A stretch of DNA of 64,000 bases from Planctomycetota bacterium. GTDB taxonomy: Bacteria; Planctomycetota; Phycisphaerae; UBA1845; PWPN01. Position 1 is the stretch's first letter; each line of letters begins with the position of its first letter. A program made the position numbers and the translations under genes. The stretch spans positions 682,001 through 746,000 of the forward strand of contig JAKLEZ010000001.1 of assembly GCA_022711465.1 (NCBI GenBank), written 5' to 3'. Shown here piece by piece: positions 34,368 through 42,684 of this stretch. The notes beneath the pieces were generated by a model that made no database searches, had not been told where the DNA came from, and was given only the letters and a program-made list of their open reading frames with translations.

Positions 34368-35483
34368 ATGGCGATGCAGCTCACACACGTGGTCGGCGAG
34401 GACAGCGGCACGGATGCCTTTTGGGGGCTCTCCCTGCTCCTGCATGGGCTGCCCGGGACGCGTATCGAGCAGCGGGTTGTCGCCATCGGGCGGCCGGCGG
34501 CGGAGTTGCCCGCCATTGCAGACCTGACCCGTGTCGCCCGCTGGGACATCAGCCTAGGTGTTCCCTCGCGGGACCTCCGCCGGGTGCTTGAGCGACAGTG
34601 TTCCGGGGTAGTCCACGCCTGGGGTGGTCGAGCCGCAGCCGCGGTGCGGGCGGTGTGCCCTGACGGGCTGGGGCTCGTCGTTACGATCTCGGATCCGGCG
34701 GATGCAGCGGATCTCCAGAAATGGTGGCCGCTGAGGCGAGCCGGGGGGAATCCCTGCGTCATCTGTACCTGCGAACGGGTGCGGCAGCGGCTGATCAGCT
34801 CGGGGCTGCCGCGTGAAGCCGCGGTGGTCATCCGGCCGGGGGTCGATGTTGACGGGCTGCGCTCGCCCGGGCCGATCGTGACCCGTTCCGATCTGGGGCT
34901 AGGCGTTGAAACCGAGGTCTTTCTGACGGCCTCGCCGCCCTCGCGGGAGGGCGGGCAGTACTACGCGGCGTGGGCGATGGCGATCGTGCACCGGATTCGT
35001 CCGGACACCCGCCTGATCGTTCCCGGGGTCTCGCGCGAAGCCAGTCGGCTGGGACGATTGTTCGACGACATCTACTGCCCAGAGGTGTTCATTCCGGTCG
35101 GCGACCGTTACTCGCCGGCGGCACTGCTGGCTCTCAGTGACGCCATGCTGTTCACGCCGTTGGGCGACGTGCCGACTGGCTGGCTGGCGATGGCCATGGC
35201 CGCGGGTGTTCCGGTGATCGGCACGGTGGTTCCGTCGGTCACCGAATTGATCACCGAGGGAGTAACCGGTTTCCTCTGCGAACCGGGGCTGCCTCATCGG
35301 CTGGCGATCGCGATTCGGGAGGCGATGGAGTCGGGTGATGAGCTCGGTCGTCGGGCTGCGGCCGCTCGCAAGCTGGCGGGGCGGCTGTTCGACGTTGGCC
35401 GTTATGTTCGGGACCACGAACAGCTGTTCATGCAAGCGAGGGATATGACTTGCCTTGCCGAGTCGCAGCGATTCTCGGTCTGA
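34368..35483 (+). CDS. GT4-like glycosyltransferase
   Basis: A 371-residue GT-B type protein. The N-terminal half is diverged (LTHVVGEDSGTDAFWGL ... VVHAWGGRAAAAV). The C-terminal nucleotide-sugar half has VVIRPGVDVDGL near 160, FLTASPPSREGG near 185, and ALSDAMLFTPLGDVPTGWL with AMAAGVPVIGTVVPSVTELI and GVTGFLCEPG (about 255-305), the EX7E-like region of GT4 enzymes. Both donor and acceptor are unknown; envelope polysaccharide is likely. The next gene overlaps its end by 34 bases. ATG at 34368 is used. Confidence 0.75.
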   Translation: MAMQLTHVVGEDSGTDAFWGLSLLLHGLPGTRIEQRVVAIGRPAAELPAIADLTRVARWDISLGVPSRDLRRVLERQCSGVVHAWGGRAAAAVRAVCPDGLGLVVTISDPADAADLQKWWPLRRAGGNPCVICTCERVRQRLISSGLPREAAVVIRPGVDVDGLRSPGPIVTRSDLGLGVETEVFLTASPPSREGGQYYAAWAMAIVHRIRPDTRLIVPGVSREASRLGRLFDDIYCPEVFIPVGDRYSPAALLALSDAMLFTPLGDVPTGWLAMAMAAGVPVIGTVVPSVTELITEGVTGFLCEPGLPHRLAIAIREAMESGDELGRRAAAARKLAGRLFDVGRYVRDHEQLFMQARDMTCLAESQRFSV

Positions 35484-36268
35484 TCCTGGTCGGCGGCTGC
35501 GGCGACTCCACGAGCGTCGAGCGGCATGGGGCCGCCGTTCCGGCATCGCAACCGGCGTTCAGCTACGAGCATGGCGGGATTGTCCGTGGGCCGACCGATC
35601 GCAAGCGGTTGGCCCTGGTTTTCACCGGTGGGCAGCATGGGGAGGGTGCGGAGGCGATTCTGGACGCCCTGAAGCAGCGTGGGCGGAAGGCATCGTTCTT
35701 CGTTACCGGCGATTTCATCCGTGTCGAGGCCCACCAGCCGATCCTGCGCCGAATCGTGGCTGAGGGTCATTACCTGGGGCCGCATTCGGACTCGCATCCG
35801 CTGTACTGTGCGTGGGAGAACCGGGGCAAGACGCTGGTGACGGAGGCGTTCTTCCGAGCGGATCTTGAGAAGAACCTGAGGGATTTGGCCTTATTCGGCT
35901 TCTGTCGGGACCAGATGCGTTTCTTCATCCCGCCGTACGAGTGGTACAACAGCGACATTTCGACCTGGGCCGCCGCGATGGGTGTCGTGCTGTTCAACTT
36001 CACACCCGGCACGCGTTCGAATGCCGACTACATGCTGGACAGCGATCCGCGGTTTGTGTCGTCGAGGAAGCTGTACGCGGGCATCCTGGCGTACGAGGCC
36101 GGGCACGTGGATGGTCTGAACGGTTTCCTGCTCCTGCTGCACCTGGGGGCTGGCCCGGGGCGGACGGACAAGATGCACCGCTACGTTGCCCCGCTGCTCG
36201 ACGAACTGGCCAAGCGGGGCTACGAGCTGGTGCGGGTGGATGAGCTGCTGCGGGGCTCGATCCGCTGA
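35450..36268 (+). CDS. Lipoprotein of the polysaccharide deacetylase (NodB) fold with altered motif 1
   Basis: About 272 residues. A lipoprotein signal (AAILGLILVGGC, Cys near 17) precedes a NodB-like domain. The usual TFDD start of motif 1 reads LVFTGGQHGEG, so the catalytic-base aspartates are missing. Motif 2 is intact as GPHSDSH (H112, H116), and IPPYEWYN, NFTPGTRSNADY and FLLLLHLGAGP follow. The same substitution with the YEWYN and NFTPGT motifs recurs in a known variant subfamily, so this looks like a lineage trait and not decay. Whether it deacetylates sugar is unknown. The start is TTG at 35450 with GAGGG six bases upstream, overlapping the glycosyltransferase by 34 bases; the two should act together. 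Confidence 0.75.
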   Translation: MPCRVAAILGLILVGGCGDSTSVERHGAAVPASQPAFSYEHGGIVRGPTDRKRLALVFTGGQHGEGAEAILDALKQRGRKASFFVTGDFIRVEAHQPILRRIVAEGHYLGPHSDSHPLYCAWENRGKTLVTEAFFRADLEKNLRDLALFGFCRDQMRFFIPPYEWYNSDISTWAAAMGVVLFNFTPGTRSNADYMLDSDPRFVSSRKLYAGILAYEAGHVDGLNGFLLLLHLGAGPGRTDKMHRYVAPLLDELAKRGYELVRVDELLRGSIR

Positions 36269-36462
36269 GGAGCGTGGGGCGACGATGATGATGCTGGGGC
36301 GGTTGGTGTCTCGCCCCACCCATCTTGCATCCTGGGCCGTGGCCCCCTACATTTGGTGTTCTGCGCGGACGGCGCGGCCGCCGAAGCCCCTTCCCGGCGT
36401 GGCGCGGGGGGTGGGTTGGGGGAGGAGCCGAAGATGGGCAACAAGGCCGGAGGTTGGCGTTC

Positions 36463-37788
36463 ATGGCGGATGTATTGAAGATTGGCTTGATTGGCTGCGG
36501 CACTGTGGGGCAAGGTGTCGTGGAGCTGCTCCGTATCGAAGGCGACGAGATCGCCCGTAAAGTCGGTTTGCGGCTTGACTTAGCTCGTGTGGCGGACAGG
36601 GATCGAGGTCAGCCGGCCAAGGTTGGGGTTCCGGCGGACCGGATTACGACGAACGTCAGGGACATCCTTGAGGATCCATCGATCTCGGTGGTGATCGAGC
36701 TGGTGGGAGGGACGACTATCGCCAAGGAGTTCGTGCTTCAGGCGTTGCGAGCCGGCAAGCACGTGGTGACGGCCAACAAGGCCCTGCTGGCCAAGCATGG
36801 TCGTGAGATCTACCGCACTGCCCGCGAGGCTGGCCGGTGTGTTGCTTTTGAGGCCAGTTGCGGGGGTGGGATTCCGCTGATTCTGCCCATCCGGGAAGGG
36901 CTGGTGGCCAACCGGATCAGCGCGATATACGGCATTCTGAACGGGACGTGCAACTACATTCTGAGCGAGATGGACGAGAAGGGGAAGTCGTATGCTCAGG
37001 CGTTGTCCGAGGCCCAGGAGGCGGGCTACGCTGAGCTGGATCCGACGCTGGACGTGAATGGGACGGACACGGCCCACAAGCTGGCCGTGCTGGCGTCGCT
37101 GGCGTTCATGGCGGACGTGGAGTTTGACCGGATCCACATTGAAGGCATCGAGAGTCTGGAGGCACAGGATCTGGCGGCCGGGCGGGAGCTGGGATATGTG
37201 TGCAAGCTACTCGGGATTGCGGGGCGGACGGAGGCCGGGCTGAGCCTGCGTGTTCATCCTGCGTTTGTGAGCCGGAGTCATCCGCTGGCTGGGAGCAGCG
37301 GTTCGTTCAATGCGATCAGCGTCTACGGGAACTGGGTGGGGCACACGCTCTACTATGGGCGTGGGGCGGGGCAGAAGCCGACGGCGAGCGCCGTGGTGGC
37401 CGATCTGGTTGGGATCGCGGTGGGCAACACAGCGCGGGCTTTCGAGCGGTTCCGCACGCTGAACGATGTCAATGCTGAGCCGGTGTACGTACCGATTGAC
37501 GATTTGCACCTGCGTTACTATGTGCGGCTGATGGTTGCGGACCGGGCGGGGGTGATGGCCCAGATCACGCGTTGTTTTGGCGATCTGGGGATCGGGCTGC
37601 GGGCGATCACGCAGCACGAGCCGACGGACGACGCGCCGGACGGGACTGTTCCGGTCGTGGTTTTGACCCACAAGACCCGGGAGGGCGAGATGAAGAGGGC
37701 GTTGGCGGCCATCGCGGCCCTGGACGCGGTTCGGGCGGCGCCGGTGACCATCCGCCTGGTGGAAGAGCACGAAGAGTACTCCTCATGA
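36463..37788 (+). CDS. hom: Homoserine dehydrogenase
   Basis: A 441-residue NAD(P)-dependent enzyme converting aspartate semialdehyde to homoserine. The Rossmann motif IGLIGCGTVGQGV is at about 7-19; VTANKALLA (K106) and FEASCGGGIPLI follow. The catalytic segment EAGYAELDPTLDVNGTDTAHKL ends in the conserved lysine (K206). A C-terminal ACT domain (from about 350: LRYYVRLMVADRAGVMAQIT) is the usual threonine-sensing regulatory module. GGAGG nine bases before the ATG at 36463 fixes the start. Its stop overlaps the next ATG (ATGA), and lysC follows, forming an aspartate-family operon. Confidence 0.96.
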   Translation: MADVLKIGLIGCGTVGQGVVELLRIEGDEIARKVGLRLDLARVADRDRGQPAKVGVPADRITTNVRDILEDPSISVVIELVGGTTIAKEFVLQALRAGKHVVTANKALLAKHGREIYRTAREAGRCVAFEASCGGGIPLILPIREGLVANRISAIYGILNGTCNYILSEMDEKGKSYAQALSEAQEAGYAELDPTLDVNGTDTAHKLAVLASLAFMADVEFDRIHIEGIESLEAQDLAAGRELGYVCKLLGIAGRTEAGLSLRVHPAFVSRSHPLAGSSGSFNAISVYGNWVGHTLYYGRGAGQKPTASAVVADLVGIAVGNTARAFERFRTLNDVNAEPVYVPIDDLHLRYYVRLMVADRAGVMAQITRCFGDLGIGLRAITQHEPTDDAPDGTVPVVVLTHKTREGEMKRALAAIAALDAVRAAPVTIRLVEEHEEYSS

Positions 37789-38984
37789 AGTACGTACTGA
37801 TTTTACCCGACGGTGCGGCGGATGAGCCGAATCCCGACCTGGGGGGACGGACACCGCTGGAAGTGGCTCGCATTCCGCACATGGATTGGATTGTGGCCAA
37901 CGGGCGGATTGGCACGGTGAGGACCATCCCGAAGGGTTTCACCCCTGGCAGCGATGTGGCCACGCTGAGCGTCGTGGGGTACAGTCCGGAGCGGTATTAC
38001 ACGGGGCGGGCCCCGCTGGAAGCGGCTGCTCGCCGCATTCCGATTGGACCGGACGATCTGGTCTTCCGCTGCAACCTCGTGACGATCGTAGATGGGGCCA
38101 TGGTTGATTTTGCCGCCGGGCACATCAGTCAGCCGGAAGCCGAGCAGCTGATCGCGGAGTTGCAGGCGACGCTTGGCGACGACAAGGTGAGCTTTCATTC
38201 CGGGGTGAGTTACCGGCACCTGGTGAAGATGAAGGAATCGGGGTGGATGAAGGTCAAGTGTACGCCGCCGCACGACATACCGGGCCAGGCGGTTGGGGGG
38301 CATCTCCCGAGCGGCAAGGGCAGCGAAGCGGTTCGTGAGTTGATGGAGCGGTCGGCGGCGGTTCTGGGCAACCACAAGATCAACCAGGTTCGCCGCGACC
38401 TGGGCGAGAATCCGGCGACGTCGATCTGGTTATGGGGGCAGGGCGGCAGCCCGCGGCTGCCGAGTTTCCGGGAGCGATTTGGCGTTCATGGCATTGCCAT
38501 TGCCGCGGTGGATCTGATCCGTGGCATTGCGGCGTGCGTCGGCTGGAAGCTGATTGAAGTCGAAGGGGCGACCGGTTACCTGGACACGAACTACCACGGC
38601 AAGGGTGAAGCGGCGGTCAGGGCTCTGGACGAGGCGGATTTCGTGGCCGTGCACGTGGAGGCCCCGGACGAGGCGGGGCACAATGGTGATGCCGCGGCCA
38701 AGATCAAGGCCCTGGAGCGGGTGGACGAGCACATTGTCGGACCGGTTCTGGAGAAGCTGCGGACCTTGGACGCATGGCGGATCCTGTGTGTTCCGGACCA
38801 TCCTACGCCGGTGCGGTTGAAGACTCACACGGCCGCTCCGGTCCCCTTCTGCATGGCCGGCGGGGGCTTGGTGCCGGACGAGGCGACCAGCTTCTCGGAG
38901 ACTGAGGCGGGTGAAAGCGATCTGCACATCGACCCTGGCCACGAGCTGATGGAGTATTTCCTCAAATCAGGCCGGGAGAGCTGA
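37785..38984 (+). CDS. ApgM-like metalloenzyme, predicted homoserine kinase analogue
   Basis: A 399-residue alkaline-phosphatase-superfamily protein annotated in databases as archaeal-type cofactor-independent phosphoglycerate mutase. The metal and nucleophile motifs are present: ILPDGAADEP, GSDVATLSVVGY (Ser nucleophile near 64), the VEAPDEAGHNGD metal site near 298, and PDHPTPVRLKTHTAAPVPF near 335. COG3635 proteins adjacent to hom/thrC in genomes lacking thrB have been annotated as a functional analogue of homoserine kinase. Here it sits exactly between hom (4-base overlap) and lysC, which fits that role better than glycolysis. Enolase is encoded elsewhere in the window. The activity remains inference. 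Confidence 0.8.
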   Translation: MKYVLILPDGAADEPNPDLGGRTPLEVARIPHMDWIVANGRIGTVRTIPKGFTPGSDVATLSVVGYSPERYYTGRAPLEAAARRIPIGPDDLVFRCNLVTIVDGAMVDFAAGHISQPEAEQLIAELQATLGDDKVSFHSGVSYRHLVKMKESGWMKVKCTPPHDIPGQAVGGHLPSGKGSEAVRELMERSAAVLGNHKINQVRRDLGENPATSIWLWGQGGSPRLPSFRERFGVHGIAIAAVDLIRGIAACVGWKLIEVEGATGYLDTNYHGKGEAAVRALDEADFVAVHVEAPDEAGHNGDAAAKIKALERVDEHIVGPVLEKLRTLDAWRILCVPDHPTPVRLKTHTAAPVPFCMAGGGLVPDEATSFSETEAGESDLHIDPGHELMEYFLKSGRES

Positions 38985-39059
38985 TTTCCGGAACGGCGGT
39001 TGAGTTACGATGCCGGTGGGTCTGTGGAGAATGGCCGCCGGCCGGGTAGAATAGCGACC

Positions 39060-40295
39060 ATGAGCATCATTGTTCAGAAGTTCGGCGGAAGCAGCGTGGC
39101 GGACGCGGAGAAGATCCACCGGGCCGCGCGGCGGGCGATCAAAGCCAAGATTGAAGGCCACAGGGTTGTCATCGTGGTCTCGGCGATGGGCAAGACGACG
39201 GACAAATTGATCGCCCTGGCCCAGGAAGTCAATCCGAACCCACCCAAGCGGGAGATGGACATGCTTCTGACCACGGGCGAGCAGGTTTCGATCTCGCTCA
39301 TGGCCATGGCCATTGAAGCGTCGGGTCACCAAGCGATCAGCTTCACTGGTGGCCAGATTGGACTGATCACGGACAGTTCGCACACCAAGGCCCGGATCCG
39401 GTCGATCGACGCGGACCGCATCTACCGAGAGCTGGACGACGGCAAGATCGTCATCGTGGCCGGTTTTCAGGGGGTGACGGAGGAGGGTGCCTTGACCACG
39501 CTGGGGCGTGGCGGCTCGGACACGACGGCCGTGGCTCTGGCCGCGGTCTTGAAGGACTCGGTGTGTGAGATCTACACCGACGTTGACGGGGTGTACTCGA
39601 CCGACCCGCGGATTGTGCCGCAGGCCCGCAAGATGAAGGAGATCAACTACGACGAGATGCTGGAGCTGGCCTCGCTCGGGGCCAAGGTGATGCACTCGCG
39701 ATCGATCGAGTTCGGCAAGAAGTACCATGTGCCGATCCACGTGCGGAGTTCGCTGACTGATACAGAAGGGACCATGATCGTGGCTGAAACGAAGGGTATG
39801 GAAGACATCGTCGTTCGCGGTGTAACGCTCAAGAAGGACTTGGCTCGGGTGTTGCTGATGGGCGTGCCGAACCACCCGGGCATTGCCTCGAACATCTTCG
39901 CCCGGATTGCCCGGCACAGCATTGTCGTGGACGACATCATCCAGAACATTGTGGAGAAGGCCAAGGAGGCCAACATCGGCTTCACCACCTCGCGGTCGGA
40001 CGCCAAGGAAGCCGCCACGGTCTGCGAGGAGATGGCCAAGGATCTGGGCATCCGCCAGGTCGAGGTGGAGGAGAGGCTGGCCAAAGTCAGCATTGTCGGC
40101 GTGGGCATGAAGACGCACACCGGGGTCGCCTCGCGCATGTTCGCCGCCCTGGCCGAGGCCCAGGTCAACATTCAGAACATCACGACCAGTGAGATCGTCA
40201 TCAGCTGCATCGTCGACGAGAAGGACGGCGAGCGGGCGATTCAGGTTCTGCACGGGGCCTTCTCGCTGGATCAACCGGAGAATGGCCGCGCCTGA
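39060..40295 (+). CDS. lysC: Aspartate kinase
   Basis: A 411-residue monofunctional aspartokinase. VQKFGGSSVAD (5-15) carries the catalytic lysine; TTGEQVSISLMAMAI, GRGGSDTTAVALAA and YTDVDGVYSTDPRIV are standard. Two ACT domains (about 265-405) include the regulatory VGVGMKTHTGVASRMF and VNIQNITTSEI segments typical of lysine/threonine-inhibited enzymes. It catalyses the first step of lysine, threonine and methionine synthesis. It follows the ApgM-like gene by 75 bases. The ATG at 39060 is chosen because family similarity begins there; a TTG at 39000 is in frame. An 8-bp GC hairpin follows the stop. Confidence 0.96.
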   Translation: MSIIVQKFGGSSVADAEKIHRAARRAIKAKIEGHRVVIVVSAMGKTTDKLIALAQEVNPNPPKREMDMLLTTGEQVSISLMAMAIEASGHQAISFTGGQIGLITDSSHTKARIRSIDADRIYRELDDGKIVIVAGFQGVTEEGALTTLGRGGSDTTAVALAAVLKDSVCEIYTDVDGVYSTDPRIVPQARKMKEINYDEMLELASLGAKVMHSRSIEFGKKYHVPIHVRSSLTDTEGTMIVAETKGMEDIVVRGVTLKKDLARVLLMGVPNHPGIASNIFARIARHSIVVDDIIQNIVEKAKEANIGFTTSRSDAKEAATVCEEMAKDLGIRQVEVEERLAKVSIVGVGMKTHTGVASRMFAALAEAQVNIQNITTSEIVISCIVDEKDGERAIQVLHGAFSLDQPENGRA

Positions 40296-40302
40296 CGGTC
40301 GG

Positions 40303-40331
40303 TCCGCCCGGCGGCGGTCCTGGGGCGGACG
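40303..40331 (+). terminator. GC hairpin after lysC, no T-tract
   Basis: GTCCGCCC (40303-40310) pairs perfectly with GGGCGGAC (40324-40331), directly after the lysC stop at 40295. There is no T-run, so intrinsic termination is uncertain. Confidence 0.3.
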
Positions 40332-40427
40332 GTCGAGGCCGGCGAGGATGGAGGTCGCGGGTGCCGTCGGTGCCGCCCGGCAGGTCGATCAGCAGGACCG
40401 GAGCATGCCCTCTCTCGAATCCCGCCT

Positions 40428-41732
40428 CTACGGCGAGCCGTCTGCCAACCGGCGGGCGAACTCGCCCGCTTCCCGGGTGATATCGTAGCCGACCCATCGC
40501 CGCTGGAACTCGACCGCGAAAGACATCACCGTGGGCATGGCCAGCGCGAAGGTGACCAGGACTGACCAGCGCACGACTCTGGCCCGCTGGACGGGCGGCA
40601 GAGACCGCGCCGACCGAACGACCCACGCCAGACCGGTACCGGTGAGCAGTGCCGCTGGAACCACCAGGGGCTGGTAGTAATGCGCCGAATGCCGATTCAG
40701 CATCGCGAGGACAGCCACCTCCATGGTCAGCCAGATCCACAGGAACGAGCCGGCGTCCGAGCGGCCAGTGCTTTCCGGGGACGAACCCGTTTGTTCCGAT
40801 CGACCCGCGGATCTCTCCCCCCACCGTGCGGCTGCGCCGACCAACAGCCACCAGGCGATTGGCACGAGGGGGACGATGCGAATCCACGGCGGCAGCATCG
40901 GCCGTGGCGGTTCGAGATGTTCGGCGGACAGATGGGCCAGGCCGTACAGGTGGGGAGCCAGCCAGTCGCGAGCGGCCAGCACCACCACAAGGGGCGATAC
41001 CGCGAGCAACAATCCCGCGCCGGTCCATGCGGCTGAACAGACGGTCTCCCGCCGGGGGCCCGATCGGCACGCACGAATCGCCCCGTGGATCAGGAAAGCG
41101 ACCAGCAGTCCGACAGCCGTCTGTTTGACTGACAGGGCCAGGCCAAGGCCGAGGCCTCGCAGCAAGGCGCGCCGTCGTCCATCGGGCATGGCCAGATGAG
41201 CCAGCACGGCGACGAGTGTGGGCAACAGCAGGTAGTTTTCATTGACATTGAAGCCGGCCGTACTGTCGTCAAGCGTGTTGTAGGCATTGAATGCGAGAAC
41301 CAGCATGGCCACCTGCAGGGAGGCAGCGCGGGTGCCGTGGAGACGGCGGGCCAGATGCCAGAACGCCACGTAGCCCGCGAGAAGGAACGCCGACTCGATG
41401 GGGATGAGGGCCAACCGCGAGGGGGATCCGGGCCACAGCCGGTAGCACCAGCCGGTCAACAGGGCTTGGCCGGCGGGCTTGTCGGCGACGAGGTCGGCGG
41501 CGAGAGCGTCCGGGCTGTAGAATCGCCAAGCGGCGACGGCGTAGGTGAGGCTGTCGTAGTTGGCGCTGGTGCAGATTGCGCTCACCCGGGCCAGGACGTG
41601 CACGGCGGCGATGGCCAGCGCCATGAGTACCAGGAACGGGAATCGAGAGGCCGCATCGGGGCTCCGAGGCAATGAAACGGCGGGGCCCGCCTCGGTCTGT
41701 CGCGCGTCGAAATCGCCTGTGTTGCTGCCCAA
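40428..41732 (-). CDS. GT39-like polytopic membrane glycosyltransferase, paralogue A
   Basis: About 434 residues with some ten hydrophobic segments. After the first helix comes a periplasmic loop with SANYDSLTYAVAAWRFYSPD, and later ADKPAGQALLTGW. In GT39/GT83 (ArnT/PMT) enzymes an acidic residue in this first loop is catalytic; here Asp is in YDSLTY. The ESAFLLAGYVAFWHLARRL and NVNENYLLLPTL stretches are nearly repeated in the gene at 42684-43952, so the two are paralogues. Such enzymes move sugars from polyprenyl-phosphate donors to lipid or protein acceptors outside the membrane. It starts with TTG at 41732, 10 bases after the preceding stop, without a strong ribosome site, so the start is uncertain. 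Confidence 0.7.
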   Translation of the reverse strand: MGSNTGDFDARQTEAGPAVSLPRSPDAASRFPFLVLMALAIAAVHVLARVSAICTSANYDSLTYAVAAWRFYSPDALAADLVADKPAGQALLTGWCYRLWPGSPSRLALIPIESAFLLAGYVAFWHLARRLHGTRAASLQVAMLVLAFNAYNTLDDSTAGFNVNENYLLLPTLVAVLAHLAMPDGRRRALLRGLGLGLALSVKQTAVGLLVAFLIHGAIRACRSGPRRETVCSAAWTGAGLLLAVSPLVVVLAARDWLAPHLYGLAHLSAEHLEPPRPMLPPWIRIVPLVPIAWWLLVGAAARWGERSAGRSEQTGSSPESTGRSDAGSFLWIWLTMEVAVLAMLNRHSAHYYQPLVVPAALLTGTGLAWVVRSARSLPPVQRARVVRWSVLVTFALAMPTVMSFAVEFQRRWVGYDITREAGEFARRLADGSP

Positions 41733-41742
41733 TGGTTTGCAC

Positions 41743-42684
41743 TCAGAATGGAGACATCCATGCCGCGCCGGCCAGCAAGACGGCGTTGAACCAGGCGCTC
41801 ACGCCCGGCCAAGAGAGTCCCAGGACCGCCAGGATCGACAGGGCTCCGAGGATTGCCTCGATCGCCGGGCGCTCGCGTCGTCGGGAGACCATGTCGGCCG
41901 CATCGGTCATTCCGAGAGGCGCGAACCACCACCCCGCCAGGACCACCAGCCGGACGTTCAGGCGAAAGCCCAGAACGACCGGCAGGATGGCGAGCAGGCT
42001 GACGGCGGCGCAGCCGGCCAACGCGCGAACCGCCCCTTCATCGCCGCTGCGAGGGCAGCGGGCCAGACCGGCCGCACCGAGCACTACCACTGGCAGGCAC
42101 AGCAGCAGATCGCGATGCAGGGCATACGCCACCCCGTCATGAGAGTAACCGGTCAGCACGGGCAGGCCGATCAAACGTCCCGCGATGCACCCGAGGAAAC
42201 CCGCGATCAACAGGCCCAAGCCGCGGACGAACTGACCGCCTCGAGTGGTTTCCGCACACAGGACACCCAGCGGCCACACGAAGCCGGTCGCATCCAAGCC
42301 GCAGGACGCCGCGGCGAATAAGAATCCGAGCGGGCCGCGCAGCCACCACCTGGTTGCCAGGCCGGCCCAGACTGCCAGGGCCGTTACCACGAAAGCGGCT
42401 GCGGCCTGAAGGTGGTGCTGAGTTTCCTCCACGGCCAGGGGGACAAGTGCGGCCATTGCCATGGCGGCCGTAGTCCGCGACCAGCCGGGGGTCGAACGGC
42501 CGAACACGCCGGCGGTCGAAACCAGGAAGGCCGCGGAAGCCATCCAAAAGCAGAGGAACACAGGCAGCCACTCGGCCAGATCGAACTCGCCCTTCCGATG
42601 ATCCAAGGCGCCCGGCAGTGCCGCCGGTGCAGCCAGAAGGCCGCATGTCACGATCGTCAGCCAGAAGGAAGCGCGTCCGATCAT
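41743..42684 (-). CDS. Polytopic membrane protein of unknown function
   Basis: About 313 residues, almost entirely membrane-spanning (roughly eight helices), starting MIGRASFWLTIVTCGLLAAP. There are no motifs I recognise. A soluble loop holds DHRKGEFDLAEWLP near 35. ETQHHLQAAAAFVVTALAVW and a small TGYSHDGVAYALHRDL loop (about 195-210) might be functional. It is sandwiched between two GT39-like paralogues; the upstream gene overlaps it in TGATG and the downstream one begins 10 bases later, so all three are co-translated. A role in the same lipid-linked sugar process is likely; it might be a diverged C-terminal half of such an enzyme. Confidence 0.65.
   Translation of the reverse strand: MIGRASFWLTIVTCGLLAAPAALPGALDHRKGEFDLAEWLPVFLCFWMASAAFLVSTAGVFGRSTPGWSRTTAAMAMAALVPLAVEETQHHLQAAAAFVVTALAVWAGLATRWWLRGPLGFLFAAASCGLDATGFVWPLGVLCAETTRGGQFVRGLGLLIAGFLGCIAGRLIGLPVLTGYSHDGVAYALHRDLLLCLPVVVLGAAGLARCPRSGDEGAVRALAGCAAVSLLAILPVVLGFRLNVRLVVLAGWWFAPLGMTDAADMVSRRRERPAIEAILGALSILAVLGLSWPGVSAWFNAVLLAGAAWMSPF

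Noticed and set aside
38967..40274. Minus-strand frame of 435 residues opposite lysC
   Set aside because: lysC is unambiguous; the antisense product is His/Arg/Val-rich low complexity.
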